From assembly GCF_041380015.1 (NCBI RefSeq), contig NZ_CP159978.1: a stretch of 64,000 nucleotides of DNA. One strand, given 5' to 3'. The stretch comes from Buchananella felis (lineage in GTDB: Bacteria; Actinomycetota; Actinomycetes; Actinomycetales; Actinomycetaceae). Shown here in pieces: positions 1-8,794 of the stretch (positions are counted from its first letter, which is position 1; each line of letters opens with the position of its first letter). Both the position numbers and the translations under genes were made by a program. Under the pieces are notes generated by a model, which saw only the letters and a list, made by a program, of their open reading frames with translations, searched no databases and was not told the origin of the DNA.

Positions 1-997
1 GGGAGGGGCGCACGGCGGCAGCGTCGTCCACCGGCGCCACAGCGGGGGCGGACTCAATCAGCGAACAGGCCGCATCGGCGGCGGCCACGCCATCGGAGGA
101 GGCGTGGAACTGGGCGCCCACCGCACGCAGGGGGGCGTACACCTCGGGGGCCAGCAGCAGCACAATCAGGCCGGCCTCCAGGCTCAGGTAGCCGTACACC
201 ATGCGCATGCCGATGCTGACGGCGATCAGGGCCACCGACAGGGTGGCCAGGAACTCCAGGATCGAACCGGACAGGAAGGCCACGCGCAGGGTCTGCATCG
301 TGGAGGTGGTGTAGCGCTCGCCCAGCTCGCGCACGCGGCGGCGCGGGGAGTCCTGGCGCCCAAAGGCCCGCAGCGTGGGCAGACCGGCCAGCAGGTCCAA
401 CAGCTCCGCACCCAGCTGGTTCATCACCTTCAGTCGGGAGGCAGCGAAGTCCCGGGTGAGCAGGCCCACCAGGATCATGAAAAGCGGGATGAGGGGGATG
501 GTGCCCACCGCGATGTAGGCGGAGGTCGGGTCCAGGAACCAGATCACCACGATCGTGGCGGGGGTGAGCGTCATCGCCAGCACCAGCTGCGGCAGGTATG
601 AGACGAAGTAGGGGCGCAGGTCCTCCAGGCCGCGGGTGAGCAGCGTGGTGGTCTGGCTGGCGTTCGCGGCGGCCCAGCGCGGCCCGCGCGCCACGGCGGC
701 GGCCAACCCCTGGGCGCGCAGCTCCCGCACGGCGGCGGTGGCGGCCCGGTGCGCCAGGCGCTCCCTAGCGAAGGTGGCGGCGGCGCGCGCCAGCAGGGCG
801 GTGGCGGCAACGGCCAGGGGGGTGGTGATCGCCGCAAGGGTCCAGCCGTCGTGGATCACGTGGGCCAGCGCCTTTCCCAGGGCGATGGCCTGAACGATCG
901 TCAGGGCCGTGAGCAGGATGCCCAGCAGCGCCGAGGTGGTCACGTGCGAGCGGGCGGCGCGGGCGTAGCGCAGAAGTCGAGGATCCAGGGGCTTCAC
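1..997 (-). CDS. cydD: CydD, thiol-reductant ABC exporter subunit (partial, C-terminus outside window)
   Basis: The visible 332 residues are the membrane half of an ABC exporter; the nucleotide-binding domain lies beyond the left edge. CydDC exports cysteine/glutathione and is needed to assemble cytochrome bd. The fragment has several hydrophobic segments and the CydD-like stretches PQLVLAMTLTPATIVVIWF and LPTLRAFGR, the latter typical just after the fourth membrane helix. The GTG start at 995-997 is fixed by an in-frame TAG two codons upstream. The gene lies 127 bases downstream of cydB on the same strand, as in many actinobacterial cydABDC operons. Family and position agree well; cydC is not visible. 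Confidence 0.88.
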   Translation of the reverse strand, partial: MKPLDPRLLRYARAARSHVTTSALLGILLTALTIVQAIALGKALAHVIHDGWTLAAITTPLAVAATALLARAAATFARERLAHRAATAAVRELRAQGLAAAVARGPRWAAANASQTTTLLTRGLEDLRPYFVSYLPQLVLAMTLTPATIVVIWFLDPTSAYIAVGTIPLIPLFMILVGLLTRDFAASRLKVMNQLGAELLDLLAGLPTLRAFGRQDSPRRRVRELGERYTTSTMQTLRVAFLSGSILEFLATLSVALIAVSIGMRMVYGYLSLEAGLIVLLLAPEVYAPLRAVGAQFHASSDGVAAADAACSLIESAPAVAPVDDAAAVRPS

Positions 998-1124
998 GAG
1001 CTAGTTGGTGCTTTCCGGAAATAGAGCAGTGACGGCGGCGCCCGTAGCGGGCACCGCCGTCACCATTGTTACAGGCTTTCCCTTAGTCGTCCGTGGAAGA
1101 CCAGGGGCTCAGGTGCTGGCCGGA

Positions 1125-2237
1125 TCAGTCCTTCAGGAAGGAACGGATCTTGGTGGGGTGCAGGCCAGCGCCCTCGGACAGGTCGATCGTGTCGGCGCTG
1201 ACGCGCTTGCGGAAGACCCAGTAGGTCCAGGCCTGGTAGGCCAGCACCACCGGGACCAGGACCAGGGCAACCACGGTCATGATCTGCAAGGTGGCCGGGC
1301 TGGAGGAAGCCTGGTGCATGGTCAGCGAGTAGGCCGGGTCGATGGAGGAGCGCATGACGTCGCCACCGATGGCCAGGAAGATGAACGCCACGGCGGCGGC
1401 GATGGCCAGACCGTTGAACACGAACGCCCAGCCCTCGCGGCGCATGTAGGCGAAGAACACCGCCAGCAGCAGGCCCACGGCCGCGATGATCAGCGGGATC
1501 CAGGACAGCGCGGTGGCGGAGTAGGCCAGCTGAGCCCACACCACCCACACGGCCGCCAGGACGGTGCTGACCAGGGCCAGCGGCCAGGCAAAGTTGCCGG
1601 CGCGCTCGCGCAGCTCACCGTCCGTCTTGAGCGCCAGGAAGATGGCGCCGTGGGACAGGAACAGGGTCATGGTCACCAGGCCGCCCAGCAGGGTGAAGGG
1701 GGTGACCAGGGAGAAGAAACCACCGGTGAGCTGGTGGGTGCCCTCCGCGAAGCGGGTGGTGACCTCGGCCGGCGGGATCGCCAGGCCGGTGGCGCGGTCC
1801 AGGAACTCGATCTTCATGCCCTGCACCAGGTTGGCGAAGGCCACGCCCCACAGGATGGAGGGGATGAAGGCGGAGATGTTGTGGGTCCAGTCCCAGGCGT
1901 TGCGCCAGCGCGGGGAGTCGATCTTCATGCGCCACTCGAGGGCGGAGATGCGAACGATCAGGGCCAGCAGGATGATGAACAGGGCCAGGTACATGCCGCT
2001 GAACATGGTGCCGTACCAGGCGGGGAAGGCCGCGAAGGTGGCGCCACCGGCGGTGAGCAGCCAGACCTCGTTACCGTCCCACACCGGGCCGATGGTGCGC
2101 AGCGTGGCGCGGCGCTCCTTCTCGTTGCGCGGCAGGATACGCAGCAGCATGCCGACGCCGAAGTCGAAGCCCTCCAGGAAGAGGTATCCGGTCCACAGGA
2201 CCGCGATGAGGATGAACCAGAGAGTAGTCAGATCCAT
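1125..2237 (-). CDS. cydB: Cytochrome bd ubiquinol oxidase subunit II (CydB)
   Basis: Membrane subunit of cytochrome bd oxidase, which reduces oxygen with quinol electrons under low oxygen without pumping protons. The 370 residues are rich in hydrophobic helices and begin with the typical CydB start, an aromatic first helix followed by LFLEGFDFGVGML. The acidic EGFDFG segment in helix 1 is a family hallmark. Length matches the usual 330-380 residues. It starts 15 bases after the cydA stop, so the two are almost certainly cotranscribed, with cydD after it. No break or unusual feature is seen. Confidence 0.96.
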   Translation of the reverse strand: MDLTTLWFILIAVLWTGYLFLEGFDFGVGMLLRILPRNEKERRATLRTIGPVWDGNEVWLLTAGGATFAAFPAWYGTMFSGMYLALFIILLALIVRISALEWRMKIDSPRWRNAWDWTHNISAFIPSILWGVAFANLVQGMKIEFLDRATGLAIPPAEVTTRFAEGTHQLTGGFFSLVTPFTLLGGLVTMTLFLSHGAIFLALKTDGELRERAGNFAWPLALVSTVLAAVWVVWAQLAYSATALSWIPLIIAAVGLLLAVFFAYMRREGWAFVFNGLAIAAAVAFIFLAIGGDVMRSSIDPAYSLTMHQASSSPATLQIMTVVALVLVPVVLAYQAWTYWVFRKRVSADTIDLSEGAGLHPTKIRSFLKD

Positions 2238-2252
2238 GGCAGCGATCCTTTC

Positions 2253-3749
2253 TTAGTAGCCGAAGGAGAGGTCGCCGGCCTCGGCGTCCTTTTCCTTGAC
2301 GTGGGTGGACGGGAGCAGATCGGTCACGCCTTCGCGGGCGTAGCGGCGCAGCAGGTAGGCCCACACCACGCCCAGGCCCAGGTAGAGCAGCGTGAAGATG
2401 ATCAGGGAGGCGGCAACCGAGCCCATGGAGACGGAGGTGGAAAGACCGTCACGGGTCAGCATGGCGATGCCGGAAAGCGGGTCGTTGGAGCCCGGGGCCA
2501 CGATCCAGGGCTGGCGGCCCATCTCGGTGAAGATCCAGCCGAAGCTGGCGCCGATGAAGGGCATCGGGATGGAGATAAGGGCCAGGCGGCTGAGCCACTT
2601 GTTGTCGGTGACGCGGCCCTTGCGCATGAACCAGAACACGCCCAGGGCAAGCAGGCCGGAGAAGACCAGGGTGCCGATCATGAGGCGGAAGGTCCAGAAG
2701 GTGACGAACAGGTTGGGCACGTAGTTCACGTCGTCGCCGTGGATGGGGCCGAAGTCTTCCTTGTACTTCTTCTCCACGTCCTTCACACCGGGCAGGTAGG
2801 ACTCGGGACCGGTGAACTTGTTTGTGGCCAGGAAGGAGGTCAGGTTGGGCACGGTGATGTGCGCCTTGACATCCTCGCAGTTGCCGGTGGTCAGGCCGGT
2901 GGCGAACACCGCGAAGTCGGTGCCCTCCTCGCCGTAGCAGGCGGCCTCGGCGGCGGCCATCTTCATGGGCTGAATCTTGTACATGTGCTTGCCCTGCAGG
3001 TCACCGGAGAGGGTGACGGCAGCGGCGGAGAGCAGCACGACGACGGCGCCGAACAGGGCGACAGGGCGCCAGATCTTCTTGGCGGCGTCCTCACGCTTGG
3101 CGCGCACCTCGCGGACGATCCACCAGACCGACAGGGCGGCCACGAAGGTGCCCGCCACCAGGAAGGAGGTGGAGACGGTGTGGAAGAAGCGCAGCACCGT
3201 GGTTTCGGAGGTGAACATCTGGAAGAAGCCGCCTACGCCGTCCAGCTCGGCGCGGCCGGTGGCGGGGTTGTAGACGGCGCCGACCGGGTTCTGCATCCAG
3301 GAGTTGGCGGCCAGGATCCAGTAGGCGGAGAGGTTCACGCCGATGGCGACCATCCAGATCGTCAGGGTGTGCAGCCACTTGGGCAGCTTCTCCCAGCCGA
3401 AGATCCACAGGCCCAGGAAGGTGGACTCGAGGAAGAAGGCGGCCAGGGCCTCGACGGCCAGCGGGGCGCCGAAGATGTCACCGACGTGCTTGGCGTACTC
3501 GGACCAGTTCATACCGAACTGGAATTCCTGCACGATACCGGTGGCCACGCCGAGGGCGAAGTTGATGAGGAAGAGCTTGCCGAAGAACTTGGTGGCCTTC
3601 AGCCAGTGCTCCTTGCCGGTGCGCAGCCACAGGGTCTGCATGATGGCGACGAGCGGCGCCAGGCCGATCGTGAGGGGGACCAGGATGAAGTGGTAGACGG
3701 TTGTTACACCGAACTGCCACCGCGCCAGGTCGAGTGCGTCGAGAGCCAT
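2253..3749 (-). CDS. cydA: Cytochrome bd ubiquinol oxidase subunit I (CydA)
   Basis: Haem-bearing, quinol-oxidising subunit of cytochrome bd. The start MALDALDLARWQFGVTTVYH places His20 in the position of the conserved N-terminal haem ligand. The motif GWIFTEMGRQPW near residue 400 is the highly conserved segment after the Q-loop. Several membrane helices are evident and the length (498 residues) is normal. I prefer the ATG at 3747-3749 because an AGAGG ribosome site lies 8 bases upstream; a GTG three codons earlier (3758) is possible but overlaps that site. It is the first gene of cydA-cydB-cydD, and its promoter must lie in the 3750-4279 gap. Confidence 0.96.
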   Translation of the reverse strand: MALDALDLARWQFGVTTVYHFILVPLTIGLAPLVAIMQTLWLRTGKEHWLKATKFFGKLFLINFALGVATGIVQEFQFGMNWSEYAKHVGDIFGAPLAVEALAAFFLESTFLGLWIFGWEKLPKWLHTLTIWMVAIGVNLSAYWILAANSWMQNPVGAVYNPATGRAELDGVGGFFQMFTSETTVLRFFHTVSTSFLVAGTFVAALSVWWIVREVRAKREDAAKKIWRPVALFGAVVVLLSAAAVTLSGDLQGKHMYKIQPMKMAAAEAACYGEEGTDFAVFATGLTTGNCEDVKAHITVPNLTSFLATNKFTGPESYLPGVKDVEKKYKEDFGPIHGDDVNYVPNLFVTFWTFRLMIGTLVFSGLLALGVFWFMRKGRVTDNKWLSRLALISIPMPFIGASFGWIFTEMGRQPWIVAPGSNDPLSGIAMLTRDGLSTSVSMGSVAASLIIFTLLYLGLGVVWAYLLRRYAREGVTDLLPSTHVKEKDAEAGDLSFGY

Positions 3750-4279
3750 ATTTGACACCTCTAGCCTTTCGAACGTTTGGGAACTGCTCCCCGCGCATAG
3801 CTGGGGAAAGCCTGAATGTTGGGACTATATCGGCATGTACTGACGCACGGTCACGATGCTGACGAGTTCGGGGTAATTGCTACGAAAGTTGCCCCCTTCG
3901 CCCGTCTTGACGGGACCATGGTCCCGGGAAAATGCTGGCGTCAATTTCTCGTTAATAGACGATGTCTATTGGTGGAGATTTGAGGGATTTTCCCGCGTTT
4001 TTCTCGCGTGCGGCCCGGCCCGGCGGCGGGGCGTTGGTCCCAGCCCCCGCCGGGGCGGGCGGCGGGCGCGGCGAGACGTTGCCGACGTTACGCGCGGGTC
4101 CAACCGGCTCGGGGCCCGGGTGTGTGGGATACTTGCCGAGGTTGCCCCGCACGGTGACCTGCTTGCGGTATTGGCGCCTGTGATACGGCCGCCTTGCCGC
4201 AGCCCCCTAGCTTTCTAGTCGATTTCGACGCCACCCCGGCGCCTGTGGTGCGGCCCAGATGCCACAAGGAGATAAGGCA
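3750..4279. other. Divergent intergenic region between cydA and rne
   Basis: No gene is supported in these 530 bases. The stretch must hold promoters for cydA (minus) and rne (plus). On the minus strand a TATAGT hexamer at 3824-3829 is a candidate -10 box for cydA. On the plus strand GATACT at 4128-4133 could be the -10 of rne, giving an untranslated leader of about 140 bases. A G+C-rich block at 4010-4075 could form structure. Two similar stretches beginning ggcgcctgtg occur near 4175 and 4240. All promoter calls here are weak. Confidence 0.35.
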
Positions 4280-7200
4280 ATGGCCGAGTCCCGTACGCGC
4301 AAGCCGCGTCGTCTATCCGTTCCCACCACCGATCCCGCCACCACCGAGGCGGCCGTGGTAGAGCCTGCCGCCGAGGAGGCGGTCAAGCCCAAGCGCGCCA
4401 CGCGCAGTCGCAAGAAGGTGGTCGACGTTGCCGCCGACGCCCCGGCCGTGGAGGGCGCCGCCGAGGTGGCGGCCGAGCCCGCCGCCGAGGAGGCCGTCAA
4501 GCCGAAGCGGGCCACGCGTAGCCGTAAGAAGGTCGCGGCGGACGCGCCGGTCGAGGCCCCCGCTGAGGTTGCTGCGGAGGGCGCCGCCGAGGCGCCCGCG
4601 GTTGAGCCTGCCGCCGAGGAGGCGGTCAAGCCCAAGCGGGCCACGCGCAGTCGCAAGAAGGTCGCGGCGGACGCGCCGGTCGAGGCCCCCGCTGAGGCTG
4701 CTGCGGAGGGCGCCACCGAGGCGCCTGCGGTAGAGCCTGCCGCCGAGGAGGCTGTTAAGCCGAAGCGGGCCACGCGCAGCCGCAAGAAGGTGGTCGACGT
4801 TGCCGCCGACGCCCCGGCTGCGGAGGGTGCCGCCGAGGTGGTGGCCGAGCCTGTCGCCGAGGAGGCGGTCAAGCCCAAGCGCGCCACGCGTAGCCGCAAG
4901 AAGGTGGCCGAGCCTGTCGCCGACGCCCCGACTGTGGAGGCCGCCGCCGAGGTGGTGGCCGAGCCTGTCGCCGAGGAGGCGGTCAAGCCCAAGCGGGCCA
5001 CGCGCAGCCGTAAGAAGGTCGCGGAGGACGTGCCGGTCGAGGCTGCGGTCGAGGCTGCGGTCGAGCCGGCCGCCGAGCAGGAGCAGCAGGCTCCCGATCA
5101 GCCCGCGCCCGCCGCCAAGGACGGCGAGGCGGCCCCGGCCCGCTCTCGTCGCGGCACGCGTTCGCGCCGCAAGTTCTCCACCACCGCGCTCGACCCGGCC
5201 GCCCAGAAGGAGGCCCAGGAGGCCGCCGCTGAGGCAGACGCCGAGGTGGAAGAGGCCGCCGTGGTGGACCCCGAGCTGGCAGCAGACCTGCTCACAGAGG
5301 ACCAGGAGGCCGAGGCCGAGCTGGCCGAGGGCGAGGAGCCCGAGGCGGACACCGAGGAGGCCGACGAGGACGCAGAGCAGGCCCTGCCCGCCGCCGCGCT
5401 GCTGTTCCAGGCGCCGGACCTGTCCGCCACCCGCAGGCGTACCCGCAAGCGCGCGGCCGCGCCGGTAGAGGAGGAAGACGCGCAGGCAGCGTCGTCCACC
5501 GAGGACGAAGACAGCGGCGAGGTAGAGGGACAGGCCGGCGAGGAGAACGGCGAGGAGACCAGCGGGCGCTCGCGCAGGCGGCGAGGTTCGCGCGGTCGGC
5601 GCGGCCGTGCCCGTCGCTCCGAGGAGGGCGAGGACGGCGGCGACTCCGGCGAGGACAGCGCCGAGCAGCCCACTGAGGAGGCCACGCCCGCAGGCGAGGC
5701 GGAGGAGAGCGGCGAGGAGACCAGCTCCCGTCGCCGGCGCCGTCGCCGCACCCGCGAGGACTCCGGGCGAGACGAGATCACCGCGCTGAAGGGCTCCACC
5801 CGCCTGGAGGCAAAGCGTCAGCGCCGCAAGGAAGGCCGCCAGGCCGGGCGCAAGCGCCAGCTCGTCACCGAGAGCGAGTTCCTGGCCCGCCGCGAGTCCG
5901 TCAACCGCCACATGATCGTGCGCGAGCGCGACGGCCTGAACCAGATCGCCGTGCTAGAGGACGGCCTGCTGGTGGAGCACTACGTGGCACGCCGCACGCA
6001 GTCTTCCATGGTCGGCGCGGTGGTGCTGGGACGAGTGCAGAACGTGCTGCCCACCATGGAAGCCGCCTTCGTTGACATCGGCCAGGGCCGCAACGCCGTC
6101 CTGTACGCCGGCGAGGTCAACTGGGACCTGGTGGACGCCGAGGGCAAGCCCCGCAAGATCGAGGAGGCCATCAAGGCCGGCGACCAGGTGCTGGTGCAGG
6201 TCACCAAGGACCCCATCGGCCACAAGGGTGCCCGCCTGACCTCCCAGATCTCCCTGGCCGGTCGTTTCCTGGTGCTGGTACCCGGCTCCGGCATGACTGG
6301 CATCTCCCGCAAGCTGCCCGTGGGGGAGCGCACCCGCCTGAAGACGATCCTGAAGGAGGTGGTCCCGGACGGCGCCGGCGTCATCGTGCGCACTGCGGCG
6401 GAGGGTGCCACCGACGAGCAGCTGCGTGAGGACGTGGCCCGCCTGCAGGAGCAGTGGGAGGAGATCCAGGCCAAGCAGAAGAAGGCCCGCAACGTTCCCC
6501 AGGTGCTGCGCGGCGAGCCCGAGCTGGCCGTGCGCGTGGTGCGAGACATCTTCAACGAGGACTTCGCCAAGCTCACCGTCTCCGGTGACAACGCCTGGAA
6601 GACCATCTCCTCTTACGTGCAGGAGATGAGCCCGGACCTGATGGGGCGCCTGGAGCACTTCGAGGGCGACGGCGACGTGTTTGCCGCCTTCCGCGTGGAC
6701 GAGCAGCTGGCCAAGGGCATGGACCGCAAGGTCTGGCTGCCCAGCGGCGGCTCCCTCATCATCGACCGCACCGAGGCCATGACCGTGGTGGACGTCAACA
6801 CCGGTCGCTTCACCGGCAGCGGCACCCTGGAAGAGACGGTGACCCGCAACAACCTGGAGGCTGCCGAGGAGATCGTGCGCCAGCTGCGCCTGCGCGACAT
6901 CGGCGGAATCATCGTCATCGACTTCGTTGACATGGTGCTCTCGCAGAACCGCGACCTGGTGCTGCGCCGCCTGGTGGAGTGCCTGGGCCGCGACCGCACC
7001 CGCCACCAGGTCACGGAGGTCACCTCCCTGGGACTGGTGCAGATGACCCGCAAGCGCGTGGGCGAGGGCCTGGTGGAGGCGTTCTCCACCCAGTGCGAGT
7101 GCTGCGCCGGTCGCGGCTTCATCGTGCAGGGCGCGCCCGTGGAGAGCAGCGAGCGCGAAGACGACGAGCGCGGCTCGCGCCGTCGCGGCGAGCGTCACCG

Positions 7201-7843
7201 CGAGGACAGGAACCGCGAGGACCGCCGCTCCGAGCGCGGCGAGCGAGGCGAGCGGGCCGAACGCTCTGAGCGCGGCGAGCGGCGCCGCAAGGAGGAGCGC
7301 AGCGGCAACACTGCGGGTGAGGCGCGCACGCGCCGGGCCCGCGTAGAGGAGGCGCACGTGGTGGCGCCCGACCGCACGGAGATGCGCGAGCGCATGGCCC
7401 GGATCGCCCTGGCCGCCGCGCAGGCGCACGAGGAGTCCGACGCTGCCGCCAACGCCGCCGAGGTGGCCACCGGCCGCCCGGAGACCGCCGTGAGCGCCGC
7501 CGCGCCGGTGGTCGCTAGCGAGGTAGCGGCCCAGACCGCGCAGGAGAAGACCGGCCCGGCCGCGACGATCAGCGTCAGCCTGTCTCAGCCGGTGCCGATG
7601 CGAGGTACCCGCCGGCGCAGGCGCGGCCTGTCCACCGGCGTGCTGGACCCGTCGGCGGCTGAGCAGGCGCAGGCGGCCGAGCAGCCGAAGGTGGAGATCG
7701 AGCTGCCCCCGGTGCAGGAGCCCGCCCCGGCGGAACCCAAGCGCGAGGTGGAGATCGAGCTGCCGCAGCGCGAGGAGGGCACCGAGGCCGGCGAGGCCAA
7801 GCCCAAGACCCGCCGCCGGGTGCTGCGCAAGAAGAAGGACTGA
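4280..7843 (+). CDS. rne: Ribonuclease E/G (Rne/Rng family)
   Basis: Single-strand endoribonuclease for mRNA decay and rRNA/tRNA processing. About 520 N-terminal residues are a disordered Ala/Glu/Lys/Arg region with six copies of EEAVKPKRATRSRKKV (about residues 30-255), then acidic and Arg-rich blocks. The catalytic core follows: an S1 RNA-binding part (VVLGRVQNVLPTMEAAFVDIG, around residue 575), the DNase-I-like segment with acidic residues in MTVVDVNTGRF (about 835) and IVIDFVDM (about 877), and a zinc-link CECC near 940 that keeps the C-x-x-C spacing. A charged C-terminal tail ends in KPKTRRRVLRKKKD. Start ATG 4280 is preferred over 4259 because AAGGAG lies 9 bases upstream. The N- and C-terminal extensions match the actinobacterial RNase E layout. 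Confidence 0.95.
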   Translation: MAESRTRKPRRLSVPTTDPATTEAAVVEPAAEEAVKPKRATRSRKKVVDVAADAPAVEGAAEVAAEPAAEEAVKPKRATRSRKKVAADAPVEAPAEVAAEGAAEAPAVEPAAEEAVKPKRATRSRKKVAADAPVEAPAEAAAEGATEAPAVEPAAEEAVKPKRATRSRKKVVDVAADAPAAEGAAEVVAEPVAEEAVKPKRATRSRKKVAEPVADAPTVEAAAEVVAEPVAEEAVKPKRATRSRKKVAEDVPVEAAVEAAVEPAAEQEQQAPDQPAPAAKDGEAAPARSRRGTRSRRKFSTTALDPAAQKEAQEAAAEADAEVEEAAVVDPELAADLLTEDQEAEAELAEGEEPEADTEEADEDAEQALPAAALLFQAPDLSATRRRTRKRAAAPVEEEDAQAASSTEDEDSGEVEGQAGEENGEETSGRSRRRRGSRGRRGRARRSEEGEDGGDSGEDSAEQPTEEATPAGEAEESGEETSSRRRRRRRTREDSGRDEITALKGSTRLEAKRQRRKEGRQAGRKRQLVTESEFLARRESVNRHMIVRERDGLNQIAVLEDGLLVEHYVARRTQSSMVGAVVLGRVQNVLPTMEAAFVDIGQGRNAVLYAGEVNWDLVDAEGKPRKIEEAIKAGDQVLVQVTKDPIGHKGARLTSQISLAGRFLVLVPGSGMTGISRKLPVGERTRLKTILKEVVPDGAGVIVRTAAEGATDEQLREDVARLQEQWEEIQAKQKKARNVPQVLRGEPELAVRVVRDIFNEDFAKLTVSGDNAWKTISSYVQEMSPDLMGRLEHFEGDGDVFAAFRVDEQLAKGMDRKVWLPSGGSLIIDRTEAMTVVDVNTGRFTGSGTLEETVTRNNLEAAEEIVRQLRLRDIGGIIVIDFVDMVLSQNRDLVLRRLVECLGRDRTRHQVTEVTSLGLVQMTRKRVGEGLVEAFSTQCECCAGRGFIVQGAPVESSEREDDERGSRRRGERHREDRNREDRRSERGERGERAERSERGERRRKEERSGNTAGEARTRRARVEEAHVVAPDRTEMRERMARIALAAAQAHEESDAAANAAEVATGRPETAVSAAAPVVASEVAAQTAQEKTGPAATISVSLSQPVPMRGTRRRRRGLSTGVLDPSAAEQAQAAEQPKVEIELPPVQEPAPAEPKREVEIELPQREEGTEAGEAKPKTRRRVLRKKKD
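4351..5045 (+). repeat. Six imperfect tandem repeats inside rne
   Basis: DNA coding for six copies of EEAVKPKRATRSRKKV separated by Ala/Glu/Pro/Val spacers of variable length. Copies 2 and 3 share nearly identical spacers, as do 1 and 4, suggesting expansion by unequal recombination. The encoded segments are basic patches on an acidic disordered chain, plausibly RNA- or partner-binding. Confidence 0.85.
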
Positions 7844-7859
7844 CCTCGTTTCCGGGTGA

Positions 7860-7889
7860 GGCCCGGCCGCGCGCAATCGCGGCCGGGCC
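7860..7889 (+). terminator. Hairpin after rne
   Basis: A 12-bp perfect G+C stem (ggcccggccgcg and its complement) with a 6-base loop begins 16 bases after the rne stop. There is no clear T-run, so termination strength is uncertain. Confidence 0.5.
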
Positions 7890-7934
7890 GCCCCGGGAGG
7901 GAGAGAACTCACATCCCAATCCGGTCGACCAACT

Positions 7935-7963
7935 TTGATTCCAGGCCCCAAGCCGGGTAAACT
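7935..7963 (+). promoter_or_regulatory. Candidate promoter for rplU-rpmA
   Basis: TTGATT (7935-7940) and TAAACT (7958-7963) are separated by 17 bases, close to the housekeeping sigma consensus, about 80 bases upstream of rplU. It follows the rne terminator-like hairpin, consistent with independent ribosomal-protein transcription. Confidence 0.55.
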
Positions 7964-8041
7964 CGGCCGTCGGCGCGTTTAAGCGCGCAACTTTTAGATC
8001 AGCCCCGTTGGGGCAACCCATCGACAGGAATGAGCAAGAAC

Positions 8042-8350
8042 GTGGTGTACGCGATTGTCAAGGCCGGCGGCCGTCAGGAGAAGGTCTCCGTCGGCGACGT
8101 CGTGGTCGTAGATAAGCTGGACGCTGAGGTTGGTTCCTCCGTCGAGCTTGCCCCGCTGCTGCTCGTGGACGGCGACAAGGTTACTGCCGACGCTGACTCC
8201 CTGGCCAAGGTCACCGTGACCGGTGAGGTGCTGGGCGAGCGTCGCGGTCCCAAGATCCGCATCATCCACTACAAGAACAAGACCGGCTACTGTCGTCGTC
8301 AGGGCCACCGCTCTCGTCTGACGGCCGTCAAGGTCACCGGTATCAAGTAA
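8042..8350 (+). CDS. rplU: 50S ribosomal protein L21
   Basis: Large-subunit protein L21, which binds 23S rRNA. The chain starts VVYAIVKAGGRQEKVSVGD and carries the C-terminal family signature GHRSRLTAVKVTGIK; length (102 residues from this start) equals the usual 100-105. The start choice is uncertain. An ATG at 8030 would add MSKN, but its only AGGA lies one base upstream, too close to work. From the GTG at 8042 the same AGGA is 12 bases away and the protein aligns with the family's usual N-terminus. It forms an operon with rpmA 23 bases downstream, followed by obg, a standard bacterial order. Confidence 0.95.
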   Translation: MVYAIVKAGGRQEKVSVGDVVVVDKLDAEVGSSVELAPLLLVDGDKVTADADSLAKVTVTGEVLGERRGPKIRIIHYKNKTGYCRRQGHRSRLTAVKVTGIK

Positions 8351-8373
8351 GCGCGCCTGAAGGAGACTATTCA

Positions 8374-8625
8374 ATGGCACACAAGAAGGGCCTCGGTTCC
8401 TCCCGTAACGGCCGCGACTCGAACGCTCAGCGCCTCGGTGTCAAGCGCTTCGGCGGCCAGACCGTCAACGCTGGTGAGATCCTGGTGCGTCAGCGTGGCA
8501 CCCACTTCCACCCCGGCGACCTGGTTGGTCGCGGCAAGGACGACACCCTGTTCGCCCTCGCTGCCGGCACCGTTGAGTTCGGTGTGAAGCGCGGCCGCAA
8601 GGTCGTCAGCATCGTCGAGGCCTGA
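8374..8625 (+). CDS. rpmA: 50S ribosomal protein L27
   Basis: L27, whose N-terminal arm reaches the peptidyl-transferase centre. The start MAHKKGLGSSRNGRDSNAQR is the canonical L27 sequence without the cleavable N-terminal extension found in Firmicutes. Length is 83 residues. A strong GAAGGAG lies just upstream. It is cotranscribed with rplU and followed directly by a strong hairpin terminator. Confidence 0.98.
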   Translation: MAHKKGLGSSRNGRDSNAQRLGVKRFGGQTVNAGEILVRQRGTHFHPGDLVGRGKDDTLFALAAGTVEFGVKRGRKVVSIVEA

Positions 8626-8640
8626 TTCGGGCCTTAACCA

Positions 8641-8676
8641 AAGAGGGTGGGTGACCGCTGGGTTACCCACCCTCTT
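8641..8676 (+). terminator. Rho-independent-like terminator after rpmA
   Basis: AAGAGGGTGGGT and its complement form a long stem closed by GACC/GGTT around a short loop, 15 bases after the rpmA stop. It separates rplU-rpmA from obg. Confidence 0.8.
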
Positions 8677-8794
8677 GGCATGCCAGGTGAGGAATAGAAC
8701 TGGCACGCTGGTCCGAGCGGTGCGCGGCTGCGTCGGGCAGGATAAAAGCAGTGAGCGTGGCCCGTGCGGGGCGGCGCCGATAGGAGGAACAGGC

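Noticed and set aside
1005..3755. A 916-codon open frame on the plus strand opposite cydA and cydB.
   Set aside because: It is antisense to two clear membrane oxidase genes and has a Gly/Gln/His/Val-rich composition typical of mirror frames in high-GC DNA.
5954..7951. A 665-codon minus-strand frame opposite rne.
   Set aside because: Antisense to the catalytic domain of RNase E; Leu/Ala/Gly-rich with no domain and no ribosome site.
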